This document shows, piece after piece, positions 12,127 through 24,610 of a stretch of 60,000 nucleotides of DNA. Position 1 is the stretch's first letter, and each line of letters starts with the position of its first letter. The stretch spans positions 9,467,001 through 9,527,000 of the forward strand of contig NC_134028.1 of assembly GCF_964204645.1 (NCBI RefSeq), read 5' to 3'. This DNA comes from Tubulanus polymorphus (lineage: Eukaryota; Nemertea; Palaeonemertea; Tubulaniformes; Tubulanidae). The position numbers and the translations under genes are program-made. The notes under the pieces are model-generated. The model did not search any database. It was given only the letters and a program-made list of their open reading frames with translations, and had not been told where the DNA came from.

Positions 12127-13394
12127 AACCGAACCACTCACTTCATTAAAGAACCCCCCCCCCCCACGACGGAACTATATTGACCTATTCTGGAGTTGAA
12201 CCAGACAAGGCGTACGCATATATGGTTATCTGATTCTATGAAAAAAATACGTTGAAAACATAAACAAGTTTAAATGTTAACTGCATCGCAATGGACGATG
12301 CAATTGCGTCACATCACGTCACGGGATTGATTTGTTGAAATTTACGACCGACTTGATTAGCTTATTGTCGCGCACTAATTGCGAAATTATTCCGGTAATT
12401 ATGACACTTTTACTGACAAGAATTAGCATGCAGAGAGTCTCAGCTGCTCCGACGTCCGAGAAATGATGTAATACATGCAACTCGAGCCTATTGTCTACCT
12501 GAAATGTGTGAACACTGTATTGACGTGAAGGCGTTTAACACACGCGACGGAAACGTCCAACACGTACACGCATCATCAACAACAATGAGAACAGTTTAAC
12601 GCACTTAAATGTCCTACATAATGCGTGTATGTCACAGAGTTGCTAGGACCAGGGAGGTGGTAGGACCATGGATGTATTCAACGCTAGTTTATGACCACGT
12701 ATGACGTACGTAGTCAACTCATCACCAAGAGCGGCGCCACCTGTATTAAAGGGAGGAAGGAATATTAATTCAAGGAAACTTTTTACCTTAGTGATAATAT
12801 ACTAGGATACTTATAAACCATTTTTGCGCGTTAAAAATGTGACCAATTGTTTTCTCTGTGGAACCAGCTCTTATTACGGAGTAAATTCAGTTTTAGGCAA
12901 TCAAATATATAAGTCATTTTGGCATTATGTACTAATATATATATATGTACAGAGATAGAGCCTCATCATTTCAATCAGAATCAAAAAGGTTGATTATGAA
13001 AATGCAGTTTAGACTGAAATTATTGGAGGGGGGCTGAACATCACAACTAATTTGAGATGAAAAGTCAAACCCCAATACGATAATAAAGATTTCCCCCTAA
13101 TACGATTCATACGAATGTAGTTTACGAGAGGTGTCTTGCTCTCCATAGCAGAAAAACGTGTCAGATTTCTCAATTCAGCGTAATACGTAACACTTCAATT
13201 ACAACATCGACGCCTGCGTATGGTCACCTTACCTGACTTTTATGTCTTCAGGTCTCGGTTGTGAAGCACTACCTAGACCTAATTCCATCCGTAACCGAAT
13301 CTCTTAAATGCCGCTGAGACAGATTACTATACTATAAACACCTTAAGCACGATCTGTAAGAAAGAAATGTAAAGCATGTTTTTCAAGTATTACT
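12127..13394. other. Non-coding stretch
   Basis: No gene was recognised. It begins with a C run (about 12154-12166) and contains a CGGCGCCACCTGT motif near 12732-12743. Confidence 0.4.
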
Positions 13395-13449
13395 TGTATG
13401 AGTATGGGTATGGGTATGAGTATGGGTATGGGTATGAGTATGGGTATGC

Positions 13450-13496
<47 letters not shown>

Positions 13497-13648
13497 AGTA
13501 TGAGTATGGGTATGGGTATGAGTATGGGTATGCGTATGGGTATGGGTATGCGCATGGGTATGGGTATGGGTATGAGTAGGGGTATTTGTATGGGTATTGG
13601 TATGGGTATGGGTAGGGTATGGGTATGGGTATGGGTATATGCGTATGC
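13395..13648. repeat. GGGTAT hexanucleotide microsatellite
   Basis: About 250 bases of GGGTAT repeats carry frequent GAGTAT and GCGTAT variants. It gives open frames on both strands (Tyr-Gly, Met-Gly, Ile-Pro, Thr-His repeats), which are artefacts of the hexamer. The G runs could form quadruplexes on the plus strand. Confidence 0.95.
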
Positions 13649-16600
13649 ATTGGTAACTGGGCAAAATGGTTTTTGACATTCGTTCAGAATTAGAGAGGAG
13701 ATTCGATACTTGGCGGAAACTGAGAACACCGCGATACTTTACGTAAAAGCGGGTTTTGACGGAGAACTTTCTGATTCGACGCGTTATTTATGGTGTTGCC
13801 GACCCCAATCAGATTCTGAAAATAGCCGTAAAAATCGATAGGAATCATTCCAGGTTGTGCATTTCATTGTCAAGTCTTTCACATTACTGTTTGATAAACG
13901 ATCGCATAGTTTTAAGACATCCGGTAGACAGCGAGGAGCGAGCGCAGAACGAGCGCTGAGGAGAGAGAAATCTTATACCAGTTACAGCCCATAATTCAAT
14001 AGCGTTTCTCTCGCCGTCATCGCGAGCCCGTCTTTCGCTGTCGATGCCATTTAGACCGGCAACAAATGATTACTGTCCAAAGCCTCGGCTACCAGTTGAA
14101 CTCAATCAACCTCAGCCGGTTCATTACGACCGACCAAGAATTACTGTGTTATTAGTATTAGATCATTCTAGCAAATACTTTTCCATCGATAGGCAATTCT
14201 CCGAGGACGCAGATATGATCGGAAACGCATCGGATCTTGTTGAGTAATCGGCGCATCAATTCACCAATGGTCGAAACGAAACCGTTATTACCAGTCTTTA
14301 AGTATGTATATATACATCGAACGAGAACTGGTGGCATTTGATAATTAGATTTTCGCGCATTTCGCAAAATACAATGATATTAAACGCGATCGTATCGTAA
14401 CTGGAGTCAATTCCGCCGCGCGGATCTATCTGATATAACCGCGACAGAGATTGCAGCTGCAACATAGAATATCGCGGCCTTGTGTAACCATCTCCGTGGC
14501 CGTAATTTCGTTATCGGAAAACCCGAGTTGGAAACTTGTAATCAAATAAGTTAGTATCGTAGATTCCCCTTTTCGTCCATCGAAATATATGTGCATCCAC
14601 AAGGCCTTTTTTCGATAGCTTGGTTTAGACTTATTTAGATATCATTTCAGAAGAGGGAATGAAAAGGTCCCTTGGTAAAATAAAATCACTTTTTGAAGGA
14701 AGAGGGAACTGTCGGTAGGGCAATATACACATGTCCAAACAAATGATTCTTTGAAAGTTCGAATTCTGCACACTGCGATCACAAAAGAACCTCGCGTTAT
14801 TCATTTTTTTTTATCTTCAAGCCAGCATTCTCATTCGGCAGAGGTGCAAACATCTTTTGCTCATTTTTTCACCGAATTCGTTCCACGGACGGGAATGAAA
14901 AAAGATGAAATTTATTTTCATTTTACGTACTTTTCTTCAAATTTCGGAGGCGGTTCCCGTAAACCAAGCTATTAAAAAAGTTTTACTTAATGATACTGGC
15001 CAGTCTATGAAGCTGGTGCATGTGTCTCTCATGTCTTCATTATAATGATTCGAAGGAAGTTAACTCTGGTTTTGGCATGAGAAAACAAACACAAAGGGCC
15101 TCGATGGACAAGTCAGGAACTAAACCGTTATTACCGGGGGTAAGTTACCCTTATTTTGAACCTTCTCGGTCGTCAGACGCGCGACAGAACAATATGACAA
15201 CCCCGGCGTACTTCGGACAAAAATAGACAATAATTGTTTAAGGCGATTACAAAAAGACAAAGCGTGCCTCTGTTTTCTGAAGTCGGATAACATGATCCCG
15301 TGGGGCGAGTATTTCAGCCAACCGGAATCTTTTTGTTGATGTTTTGGGTCGTCAGAATTCGATAATTACCGCCTGACGAGAATTCACAATCTCTGCATAT
15401 CTTTTTTATATCTTAGATAAGGATGGTTGTTCCTCTTATTAAGTTGGTTGATTGGTTATCATTATTTGGCGCGCACGAGCATATGAAATATCCACCGCCA
15501 CACCCGTCGGTGCGAAGAGGGCCTTTCATTTTGAAATCGGAAATTGTTGGATGATTGGTCGAATTGATATAGTAGTTCATACATTCAAAGTATAATATAT
15601 GCAGTAAACCTCGCAAAGGACAAACTGGGACCGGCAAAATCGTTCTGAGGTAATCATCGAGTTAAGATTTGACTCTGAGTCAACTCATCGAAAATGAACT
15701 AACTTTAATTCGGAGTTAACTCTAACTCACGACTGTGGAAATGGGACCATGGTTTCAAGTAAACTTCCATTCAGCCTATACTGCCATTCTACGAGTGAGA
15801 GAGACTGTGGCTGGGTTTTTTTGTTGACTGCCTTTGACACAGATTTGGAAATACCCGAGATCGTCAAGATCGCGCGTCGTCCGTCTTAGTATTTTTGGTC
15901 ATTTTCCACGTGTACTATTTCGCGTGAGTCTGTGCTGAAATAAGCAAATATGAAAGATGGCAGTGTTAGTGGTTCGTAGCTCTATCGTGGCTGAGTTGTG
16001 AACGGTTAGTCGCTGTCCATGAAATATGTATCGCGTGAATTATGATGGATGTTACTATGAATACTCGCGTATAGGTTTTTGATATTGATATACGACCAGA
16101 AAATAAAGGGCGTGAACTCCAATAATGGTTTTGGTTTGTAATTATTGGTATGAACGAAAGGATGAAATGTGCGTCGATGCACACGTAAAAAATAATGGTT
16201 TATGCTCTAAAAGCACTATATACGTGCTGAATATGAATTGCTACAAAAAGAAAAGCAAAACAAGAACCAAATTCGTATGCATTATACCATTAAAGTCAAT
16301 TTTTGAGACCATAAATAAGACTTTTACGACTAAAGTTGTGAGATTAAGACCAGCGCGTACGACTTGGAAACAAGTTACTTGAGCTGACGATCGACTGCGA
16401 CACCATGTGAGGACTATGCTTTTTGGATTATCTAATCATGCACCAAAAAAATAATTGTTATGATTACTACATGTCCTCAGTAGGAATACTGTACGCCACA
16501 ACACGACCATCATGGACCTCAGTGGCGGATCCACGGCCGGGCGCACCCGGCGCGCTCCAACAGTACCCCCATTTTTCGGCCGACCAAGCATTTCAAAAAC

Positions 16601-18095
16601 ATACTTAGTCATAAATACTGCTCTCAAAACTTTGGCACAAAATTCGTCACTACAATCTTTTGATTTTTTTGGCAAAAAATGCCCAGAATGCACCAGAAAG
16701 CATCTAATTTTCAGGTACATGACCCAGGCCCCGAGTTGCAGTGCGTTCGGCGTTCGCAAAAGGGTGGTGCACGTGTTATGCGCTCTTTACCGCATCATCT
16801 TAGTTCAATTGTTCCAATTAAGACAGCTTTCCAAAATCACGAAACCGCCCCTGTATATGAATTCTCAAAAAACATTTGAAAATGGGATAATAGAATGAGT
16901 GCGTTGAATACAGTACAAATGCCGAATGTAACTATGTAAAATTGAACATCGGTCGTTTGTGAGTTCAGAAAAAAAGTTTTACTTTTACTTTGAAAAAGAA
17001 TGGCCAATGCATTTATACATAGCGCCTCCATGTATTCTGCCTTATGAAGAAAAGATGATCGTAACCCGGACCGATCACCGAGGGAAACCAGCAAGAGCGC
17101 TTTGTAATAATGAAAATTGCCAATTGTATCGGTTGTTGTCGGGTAGGAAACCATTATGTTCGCGTCTATCTGCACCCTACCGGGTCGTAAATTCGGTTCC
17201 GTTTCTGTTGCTTATTGACCCAGCAGGGGGCGCTATACTTCGAGAAGCCTTTGCTATTGTAGACGAGGAAATGATTGCCTCGGAAATTTGTACTCGCACC
17301 TCTGATCATTAATACATTGTAAGTAAAATAGGGGGTAGATTATGACCTATCCATGCGTACCTATACATAATGATGCCCTTCGACAGCTGTATTGATATCT
17401 AATTTATGATACAAGAGGACCATAAGAGCCTAAAATCCTGGGTAGCAGCGTGTTTAAATAGCAGCGTCAATATTGTCATTTTCGTATTTTGTCAATTTTT
17501 CGTTCGTCTAATGTGTTTCTTGGCTTTTCCATAGATCAGAGACAGATATTACGTTGTTTGCATCAACATGAAAAAAATTGCGTTCGCGAAACATATTCGT
17601 ATCTAGTTCATACGTATACATGAAGTTGTCAATGGTAACAATATGATGGCTGCCATTAGCGATGCTTCATATAGAGCTTACACAATTCTACCTGTATTTT
17701 CACATGATCGATCTTTTGTTCTGAGAAAACATTATCATTCGTGCCGAACAATGCGTTGTAAGGCTCGACTCGTGTTTCCGCCTCACGGGAATTATTTTAC
17801 GACGAACGGAGGGAGAAGTCGCGGAGGCATTTCCGCCTGTCTGTTCTGGGTCTTCATTATCGATCCTGTTGCATGCAGCGTGACATACCTGCATCCAGGT
17901 TCAGCGCGGCGAACTGTTTTTTTCCTTTCTGGTGGCCTCCGGCATTTTCAAATTTAAACGCAAGACCCGGATCGATACACCTGTCGAGCTCGGCCATTTT
18001 GGTGTTATTGTCTGCAGAAATTTATGAAACGAGTTTTTAATAGCTTCGATCAATCACCCCGATTGCGAGGTATGCGCTGGAGAGCTTGGCAAAAC
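13649..18095. other. Long stretch without a recognised gene
   Basis: No exon is convincing. It contains a possible 358-base element with exact 13-bp inverted ends (14615-14627 and 14960-14972) and a transposon-like fragment beginning cagtggcggatccacgg near 16519. A CCAGCAGGGGGCGCTA motif lies at 17220-17234. Confidence 0.4.
14615..14972. mobile_element. Possible MITE with 13-bp TIR ATAGCTTGGTTTA
   Basis: The exact inverted pair atagcttggttta (14615-14627) and taaaccaagctat (14960-14972) bounds a non-coding body. The arms are short, so chance is possible. Confidence 0.3.
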
Positions 18096-18123
18096 CTCGG
18101 AGTAATCATTTGATTACTCCGAG
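18096..18123. repeat. 28-bp palindrome, GGAGTAATCA core
   Basis: The arm ctcggagtaatca is perfectly inverted as tgattactccgag across two bases. The same GGAGTAATCAtt core forms a second palindrome at 27257-27291. Confidence 0.75.
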
Positions 18124-18797
18124 CTAAAGCCTGTGGAACTGACTCCCCGTATACAGGGCCTACATTCCGTTTTCATCCCATTCTTCGTAGATCAGCGACC
18201 TTGCCATTTCTCGCCATTTCGAAATCAGACGAACGTTATCGGCAATGATTCGGCACTGATGCCGTTCAAAATTGAATTTCTATCGAATTCCATATCACAC
18301 GGTGATTGATGATTGCAGATCGAGCAAAATCATGAATATCACACAAAATCCCGGCTTCATCTCTCAGATATCGTATATCGATATATCTAGTGAACTATTC
18401 GAATATCAAAGATATATCATGCGTTATTATCTGATGGTAATGTAACATATCAGATGCATTCATCTGTGTGATCATTGTGCGCCATTTATACCTGACACAT
18501 TCTGGCTCCGCGATAGAGAGAGACATCGGATGAATGTTTGATGGGAATCCAGCATCGCTCCATTCTTGGCTCCGTTCGTTCGCCATGTTCAATGAAATAG
18601 TGTATATCCAAAACTAGATTCTACCCGATTTTTACACCCCAGATTGAATACCGAGTTAGCAATTAATTACTTAAATGTCGGGCCATTTTGCATACATTTT
18701 CCTTTGTATTTGCATTAGGCCTTTTTGTATTTCCTTTTTATTTGCATTTTCAAATTTCATTCGCAAGACTTTATGCCGAGAGCTGATAAGGAATCAT
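18124..18797. other. Non-coding stretch
   Basis: Nothing was recognised. Confidence 0.4.
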
Positions 18798-18802
18798 TGA
18801 TG

Positions 18803-19056
18803 CTGGGGCGTATCCAGAATTAGACATAGGGGGATTACAAGGTACATTCTTATCAACTGCAAGTGCCGAGCGCCGAACCTTTTTTGGCGGGGAGGGGGTC
18901 TGAAAAATAGGAGCCTCCAGATGCATTTTCCTGCATTTAACCGTTTCCTGTATTTAACATTTAGTGACGTTTAGGAGGGAATAGCAGTGTTAAAAGGAAA
19001 AGAACATTTTTTCAGGGGGGTTCCATGGTGTTTACCATCCCCCTGGATCCGCCCTG
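18803..19056 (-). mobile_element. Non-autonomous DNA transposon (GGGGCGGATCCAG family), 5-bp TSD
   Basis: The terminus ctggggcgtatccag at the left pairs with the right end ggatccgccctg. The element is flanked by direct TGATG copies (18798-18802 and 19057-19061). Its minus strand aligns over most of its length with the copy at 31778-31996, for example ctgaaaaaatg, taacactgct, attccctc and cgtcactaaatgttaaa. The hAT-like assignment rests on the CAGGGG-type terminus; the target duplication is 5 bp, not the usual 8. Confidence 0.75.
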
Positions 19057-19061
19057 TGATG

Positions 19062-21738
19062 AATTATTGACAATGTAGGCCTACTGGTGCATATTCCACG
19101 GGCCGTAGTAGTATAGATGTCTACGGTTGGGATACAGTTTTTTTATTTTATTGCTCCGGTTTTATGCGGCCGTGTGTTTGTATATTGGTTGTGTAAAAAG
19201 CTCAATAGATCATTCATTCATTATAAATGACTCTGTGATAGATATGTTTACGCAACTAATATCAGGTGAAACGAAATGAACACGAGTCTCAATTATTAAA
19301 AAACAATTTTCATTCACGTATACGGTATACGGTACCGCGGCTGCTCGCGCGGTTCTCACATTCCTACGGGGAATATCAGAATAAACATATCAATACGCGA
19401 ACATCGATTAAAACAACCGCTTTTTACATAATCGATTCGCTTGTAAAATTCATATCGGTACATCATTTTAATTGGATGCAGGCTCAACAAGTAATATTTA
19501 TGGCCATAGCGATAAAATGATCTGGAAAACGCGCTGTCGTTGACAACATAACCGAGCCACACGATATAAGGGTTCCAGTTTTACAATACCCGTGCGGGTT
19601 ACAGTTTTTTACCTATAAATGCAATTGATTCACTACGCATCGAGAAATTGTATTTCGCTTAATCATTTAGGAAATATGCAAATGACCTGGATGCAGGAAT
19701 GCCACGGGCTACAATGACATGTATACATATATATCTGTACACAATATGGACCGCAGCATATGTTTTAAAATGTTAATACCCAAATGTACAAATTTGATAG
19801 AAGGCCATTTGGATCCGATCATGAACACGTATAGATTATATTCTAAGTTCTTCGTCCACGATCTGATGGTGATGTGGTGAAAGATGCTATAACTTTTTAC
19901 TGCATTTTAGTGCCAATTCACGGCCCGTGTCGAGCTTTTTAATGGGCAGTTCTATTTCCAGAAAAAGGGCCCTTTTTACCGTGAAAATGACATTTCCTAT
20001 TGAAAGAGGACAGATCTTAACATGAAGTGCCCGGGTACCCAAACCTGAATAGAACATTTCAGAATGGATAACTTTTTATTTTCTAAAAAAAAATCATGAA
20101 AATTGTATCCAAACTTCCAAAATCTTGACCCAAATTTTTTGACACTAACTTTTTGAAGGGCACTTTGAAAATTTTAGGGGTTCGTTCGCTAACCCCGAAC
20201 CTCCCCCCCCCCTCCCTCTCAGCACGGGGCTAATCCACTGGATCATGCGTGGACATCGGCTCTGGCATAAGACATTCTATTTCGATTCCCATCCCAGGAA
20301 AATCACGGATAGACTTTATTTGGTGGTCGTATAGTTGTAATGGACTATTATACGGCAGGTATCGTTAAGCCGGGAAGTTACCAATACCGCCTACTGGGTT
20401 TAGTTCTGGGGATGATGGTATACGTATAATTACGCTAAACTTACCGGGGTGATGAATGAAGTAACAATTTTCGCTCTTTCGGGCTGATGGTGTATGTTTA
20501 CCGGGAAACTGTAACAGTTGCTGCAATCCTGCAAACAGAGTCTCTATAGTTAATTACGGATAAACAATAATCATACAATTACTGAGGTGGTGCAGTTATT
20601 TATATCATTATACAATCATCATTACGCTACTGTTAGCGGTATATTAACAGCCAGTCCCCCTGCTGTTTATTGCACTCGGTGAACAGGTTTTCATTTTTCC
20701 TCGACAAAACCGAATCTTCACAGCACAACAAACAACCTAATCCCATTGTTATACCTCTTTCACACGGAGTCTCGTACTGTATCACTTTATCTTCTCCGGC
20801 AGAACAACGCTGAAAAAAGCTGAAAGAAAAACAACTCACGAAATTTGAGCTGATCATTGAACTGTTCATTATCTAATAAGGAGTCTGCAGTCGACTGTGG
20901 ACGTTGAGGATTCGGCTTGTGGAATCCAACAGGTTGCAGCAGTATGAATTCGGACAACGATGCCGAATCTTTCCTCAGATTCAATCAGAATCGGTCCAAG
21001 ATTTCTCAATTTCTACACGAATGAACGCTTAAGATCAGTCATAGTTTATCAGAAGATCACGATTTGCCTTACAAATTTCTGACGTAGGCAAAAGATCTCG
21101 ACGAAAGCCATTCGATAGGATAAACTAAATTTTCATCATTTTTTCTTAGTGTTAAGCACGCCATCTGGTGGCGTTGCTGACGACACGGCGTCCTCATCGA
21201 TACGTCAAGCAAAAAGAAGTTTCTAGTTTCTCAATCATTCAGACTAGAAGAACTTACCACTGTATAAGCGTGTGTAAGTACGTATTCAAGGGTAAAAAGA
21301 AACGTATTTCGATAGCGTGTTCAGCGAGGGGAATTATGTATATATGTGACGGCATTGAGTACTCGCGTTGAGAATCTCTCCTGTGATGATGATGATGAAA
21401 GGCTATGTGAACATCATCGTATAAAACAAACCTTACCCCACTATTTGATCAAATGATCGATAAATATATAGCATATCTCCTCTCGCATCATCCGTACCTT
21501 ATCTGAGGGCTGTGTCATAGCAACCGTATCCATATACAATCGAAAGCAACAGGTTTGTATCCGACTATTTTGAAAATCGGCATTCGTTAAAAGATTTTGA
21601 CGTTGTTTAATTCAGAGCGGAAAGTGAAGCCCGAATTTATTGATATTCATTTTTGTTATTAAAATATTCAAACCATTATGTTTCTTAGATCTCCTATCGG
21701 CTGCTGCCAATCTTGTGCATACGTTTACAGGTAAATCT
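19062..21738. other. Non-coding stretch
   Basis: No exon was recognised. The sequence at about 19900-20240 ends in taatccactgg and may be an old transposon remnant. A perfect CCACCAGATGGCG motif (minus) lies at 21161-21173. Confidence 0.35.
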
Positions 21739-21866
21739 GGGACCAGTTGCTCAAAAACTGGTTGAAAACAACCGGCAGATAAATACCATATTTGCAATGA
21801 ACTTTTAATTGCCACTATGTCAACTATTCACTGTTTAACTCTAACCAACTTTTGAGCAACTAGCAC
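21739..21866. mobile_element. Short inverted-repeat element (gaccagttgctcaaaa)
   Basis: The left arm gggaccagttgctcaaaaac and the reverse complement of the right arm, gtgctagttgctcaaaagtt, match over about 24 bases around an 80-base centre. It is non-coding. Confidence 0.45.
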
Positions 21867-22633
21867 TTGTTGTCTAACAACCATATCACCGAATTGAAGG
21901 GGAGAGGCTGTTAAGAAAGATGATACATATCCCTATTTTCAGAACATTAAACTATGAACTACCGGCATATTTTATCTTTTGCTAACTAATAATCAACACG
22001 GAATGATTTATATGTATCGATATATTTCCCTTCATTAAGGTACACATTAAGCTAATGACGGATTTTCTTCTTAGATTCTTTGCAGACGCATCGCGCACAT
22101 CGTCTTTTCATCCCGACACGCGGATTCCACGGCTATGACGAACGCCGCATAGCATAAATCGTGATGGAAATGTTTGCTTATTAAATTGATTAGTCGTGTC
22201 TCATGTAAAAACCGTCGCTGTAATTAATACACTAAACGTACATTCTGAAGAGACATTAAAATGTGTACACTTCGACAGACCTTCATTAATCATCTTATCT
22301 CCGGAGAAAATCCTCAGATCGACGGCAGAAGCGACGATTGAATATGACGAGATGCCAGGCAACAGGATCAACTAGTAGTCTCTGCAGCACTTGAAAAGTA
22401 AACGACGAATCTTTATGTAAACGTGACTGTGAGCTCTTCACCCAGCAATTGATGTTTGGATCCCAGAACGTTAGCGAAGCTTGATCCTGTTTCACTGTCT
22501 GGCGTGTCTTCGTAAATGGTCGTATGTACAAATTGACAACTGAATAGGTGCGAGAAGATGAACCAAATTCTTCTATCTGCTTAGATTCTTTAGACTATTT
22601 CTATTTGAGTAAAAACCCTCCAAACAAATGCGC
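21867..22633. other. Non-coding stretch
   Basis: Nothing was recognised. Confidence 0.4.
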
Positions 22634-22742
22634 GGGCCGGGTTTACAGACTGGTATTACCTTAACCTGGGGGCTAACCTAATTCATTTTCAATTTGATTA
22701 GCCCCTGGGGTAAAGGTAGTACCAGTATATAAAACCGGGCCC
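22634..22742. mobile_element. Foldback element with about 48-bp arms
   Basis: The left arm gggccgggtttacagactgg and the reverse complement of the right arm, gggcccggttttatatactg, continue to match through gtattacctt and the gggggctaa core. Little loop remains, so the whole 109 bases could form one hairpin. Confidence 0.6.
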
Positions 22743-23596
22743 AGAATATCAAAATGTATCTGAATTTTCACGCATTTGGCAAATGGGCGCAGTTCTTTTT
22801 ATCGCTCTCATGTCGCAATTTGAGAAATAAATTTCCCATATATATCTGTGATTTATTTTCATCATATTTTGAAGAGTTAATCAACTTATAACAAATAAGC
22901 TCGTGACCTTTCAACTTCTCGACGAATATGAATATTTCTTTGCACATGGCAAGACTCTAATCAAGACTGGCTGTTATTGTCATCGGAAAACCTTGGCGGA
23001 AATTAACTGAGCAACTGAAAGAATTTTGCGATCACGTGTCACTTGTTGACGGTAGCTGTCTTGTTCGTATCTCCCGTCTATCGCGCTACACTGAATAGAG
23101 TAACCATCAGTAATTATTGGTTGAATCCACGGGGATTTCTTTGTGTGTGCAGTACCAATTACTTGGCGCCCTCGGTTGCGCGGATGACGCTACACGCCGT
23201 TATAGATCGGGGCTAAACTTCGATTATTTCAAGTAAATACTGACACTGCCAATTTCCTTATTACTCCCGCCGAGCGGATAGTTTACTTTGGTTCGTCTGT
23301 AATAAGGTCGCCGCCGGAAGTCTATTGCAAATGGCTACCGAATGGTCACGTGACCGCTATCGCCGCCAATCACACATGATCGGTTTCAAGTTTTGAATTC
23401 AGTTCGTCGCTCCAAAAAAGGTATGCAACGTTTCCAACTGCCAAACTGCCACAAAGTTGTCCTTGCCGAAGACCAGATTGGAATGAAAATGTTTTCCATC
23501 GATTTTGTAAGGTATATATACCTGTTAGCAAAAATTCATAAAGACTAGACTAACAACAGTTACCCGGAATAATTTGACTTGTTCTAGAATATGCCA
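22743..23596. other. Non-coding stretch
   Basis: Nothing was recognised. Confidence 0.4.
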
Positions 23597-23749
23597 CGGG
23601 CCCGGTACGACTTTTTGTTTGGGCCAAAATCGGCCCGTTTCAAACACGGGCACGAACCGGGGGCACCGGTGTGTGGACGACTGGCCCGAGCCTAATATGG
23701 CATGGGCCGAATTTTGCCCGGATCATAAAGTGCTCGTGTGATCGGCGCT
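23597..23749. mobile_element. Truncated copy of the CGATCACACG MITE
   Basis: The segment begins cgggcccggtacgactttt and ends ctcgtgtgatcggcgct. It aligns with the right half of the full copy at 7251-7587; the left terminus is missing. Confidence 0.6.
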
Positions 23750-24406
23750 GTAAACAGCTGCGAATTAAAGGCAAAAATGGAAAAGAAACACGTTTCCTTT
23801 GAATCGGTGAAAATATTTATTTTTGTATGGTAAACAACAAAACAATGATCAGGATTTCGTTACGTTATATTTATGAATTGTCTGTAGCAAATTTTTTTTT
23901 TATCATACGAAAAAATACACTATATACAACGTACCAACCGATTATGATATATGTATACAATGCACAAAGTGCATGCATATAATATATACGTATAGGATGG
24001 TGTGTGAGAATATGAAAAAATATTGTGATAACTTCAAACGAGACGACCAATTGGAAAAGATGTAAAATCGTGATTACGTTGACATTAATTTCCGGACACG
24101 AGCGATATTTTGAAAAAAAAACCCAGAATTACAGTTGCTGAATGACATCACGCGTTTATTCCACAGTCGAAACATTCATTGCTTTGGGATAATTTTTAAG
24201 AATCACGGAAAGCACCAAAATGACAAAACACTTTTAGATTCGCCTAGCTGTGAAACATATAGGTTTCATCGTTTGGTCGTTTAGTTATTGAGGCTTAAAT
24301 GGAATTCTGGAAGTGTGAAAAATCAGAAATGAAATTCGTAGGGCTACACGTTCTCGAGTTATTCAAGTTCAATAATAGCGAAATGAACAAGTGACATTCC
24401 AATGCA
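23750..24406. other. AT-rich non-coding stretch
   Basis: Nothing was recognised. Confidence 0.4.
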
Positions 24407-24610
24407 CAGTATAACCTCGTTTTAACGAGTTCGGATATACCGATTTATCGGTTATGACAAACTTTGAATTTTGTACCAAATACAACAATATCGATTACTT
24501 TCATACTGGATACAACGAACTATCGGTTATGACATGGACTCTTAAGAGTCCATGGTTATAACGAACAAATTTGCTGGTCCCCTGAAGTTCGTATTAACGA
24601 AGTTCCACTG
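24407..24610. mobile_element. pogo/Tigger-like MITE
   Basis: The left end cagtataacctcgttttaac and the reverse complement of the right end, cagtggaacttcgttaatac, are imperfect inverted repeats of about 25 bases. The body is rich in tatcggttatgac motifs. A perfect 22-bp palindrome sits inside at 24533-24554 (half-site catggactctt). The superfamily is inferred from the CAGT...ACCTCG terminus; a TA duplication is not clear. Confidence 0.5.

Noticed and set aside
11886-12141. Two overlapping minus-strand frames with a 14-residue tandem repeat
   Set aside because: Both are explained by a 42-bp minisatellite whose unit is a multiple of three; two frames being open at once argues against coding.
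13343-13729. Open frames on both strands over the hexamer repeat (Tyr-Gly, Met-Gly, Ile-Pro, Thr-His proteins)
   Set aside because: They arise automatically from a stop-free hexanucleotide repeat and carry no domain or start context.
16512-16898. 128-residue plus-strand frame
   Set aside because: It starts inside a transposon-like cagtggcggatccacgg fragment and overlaps other open frames; nothing in it looks like a protein family.
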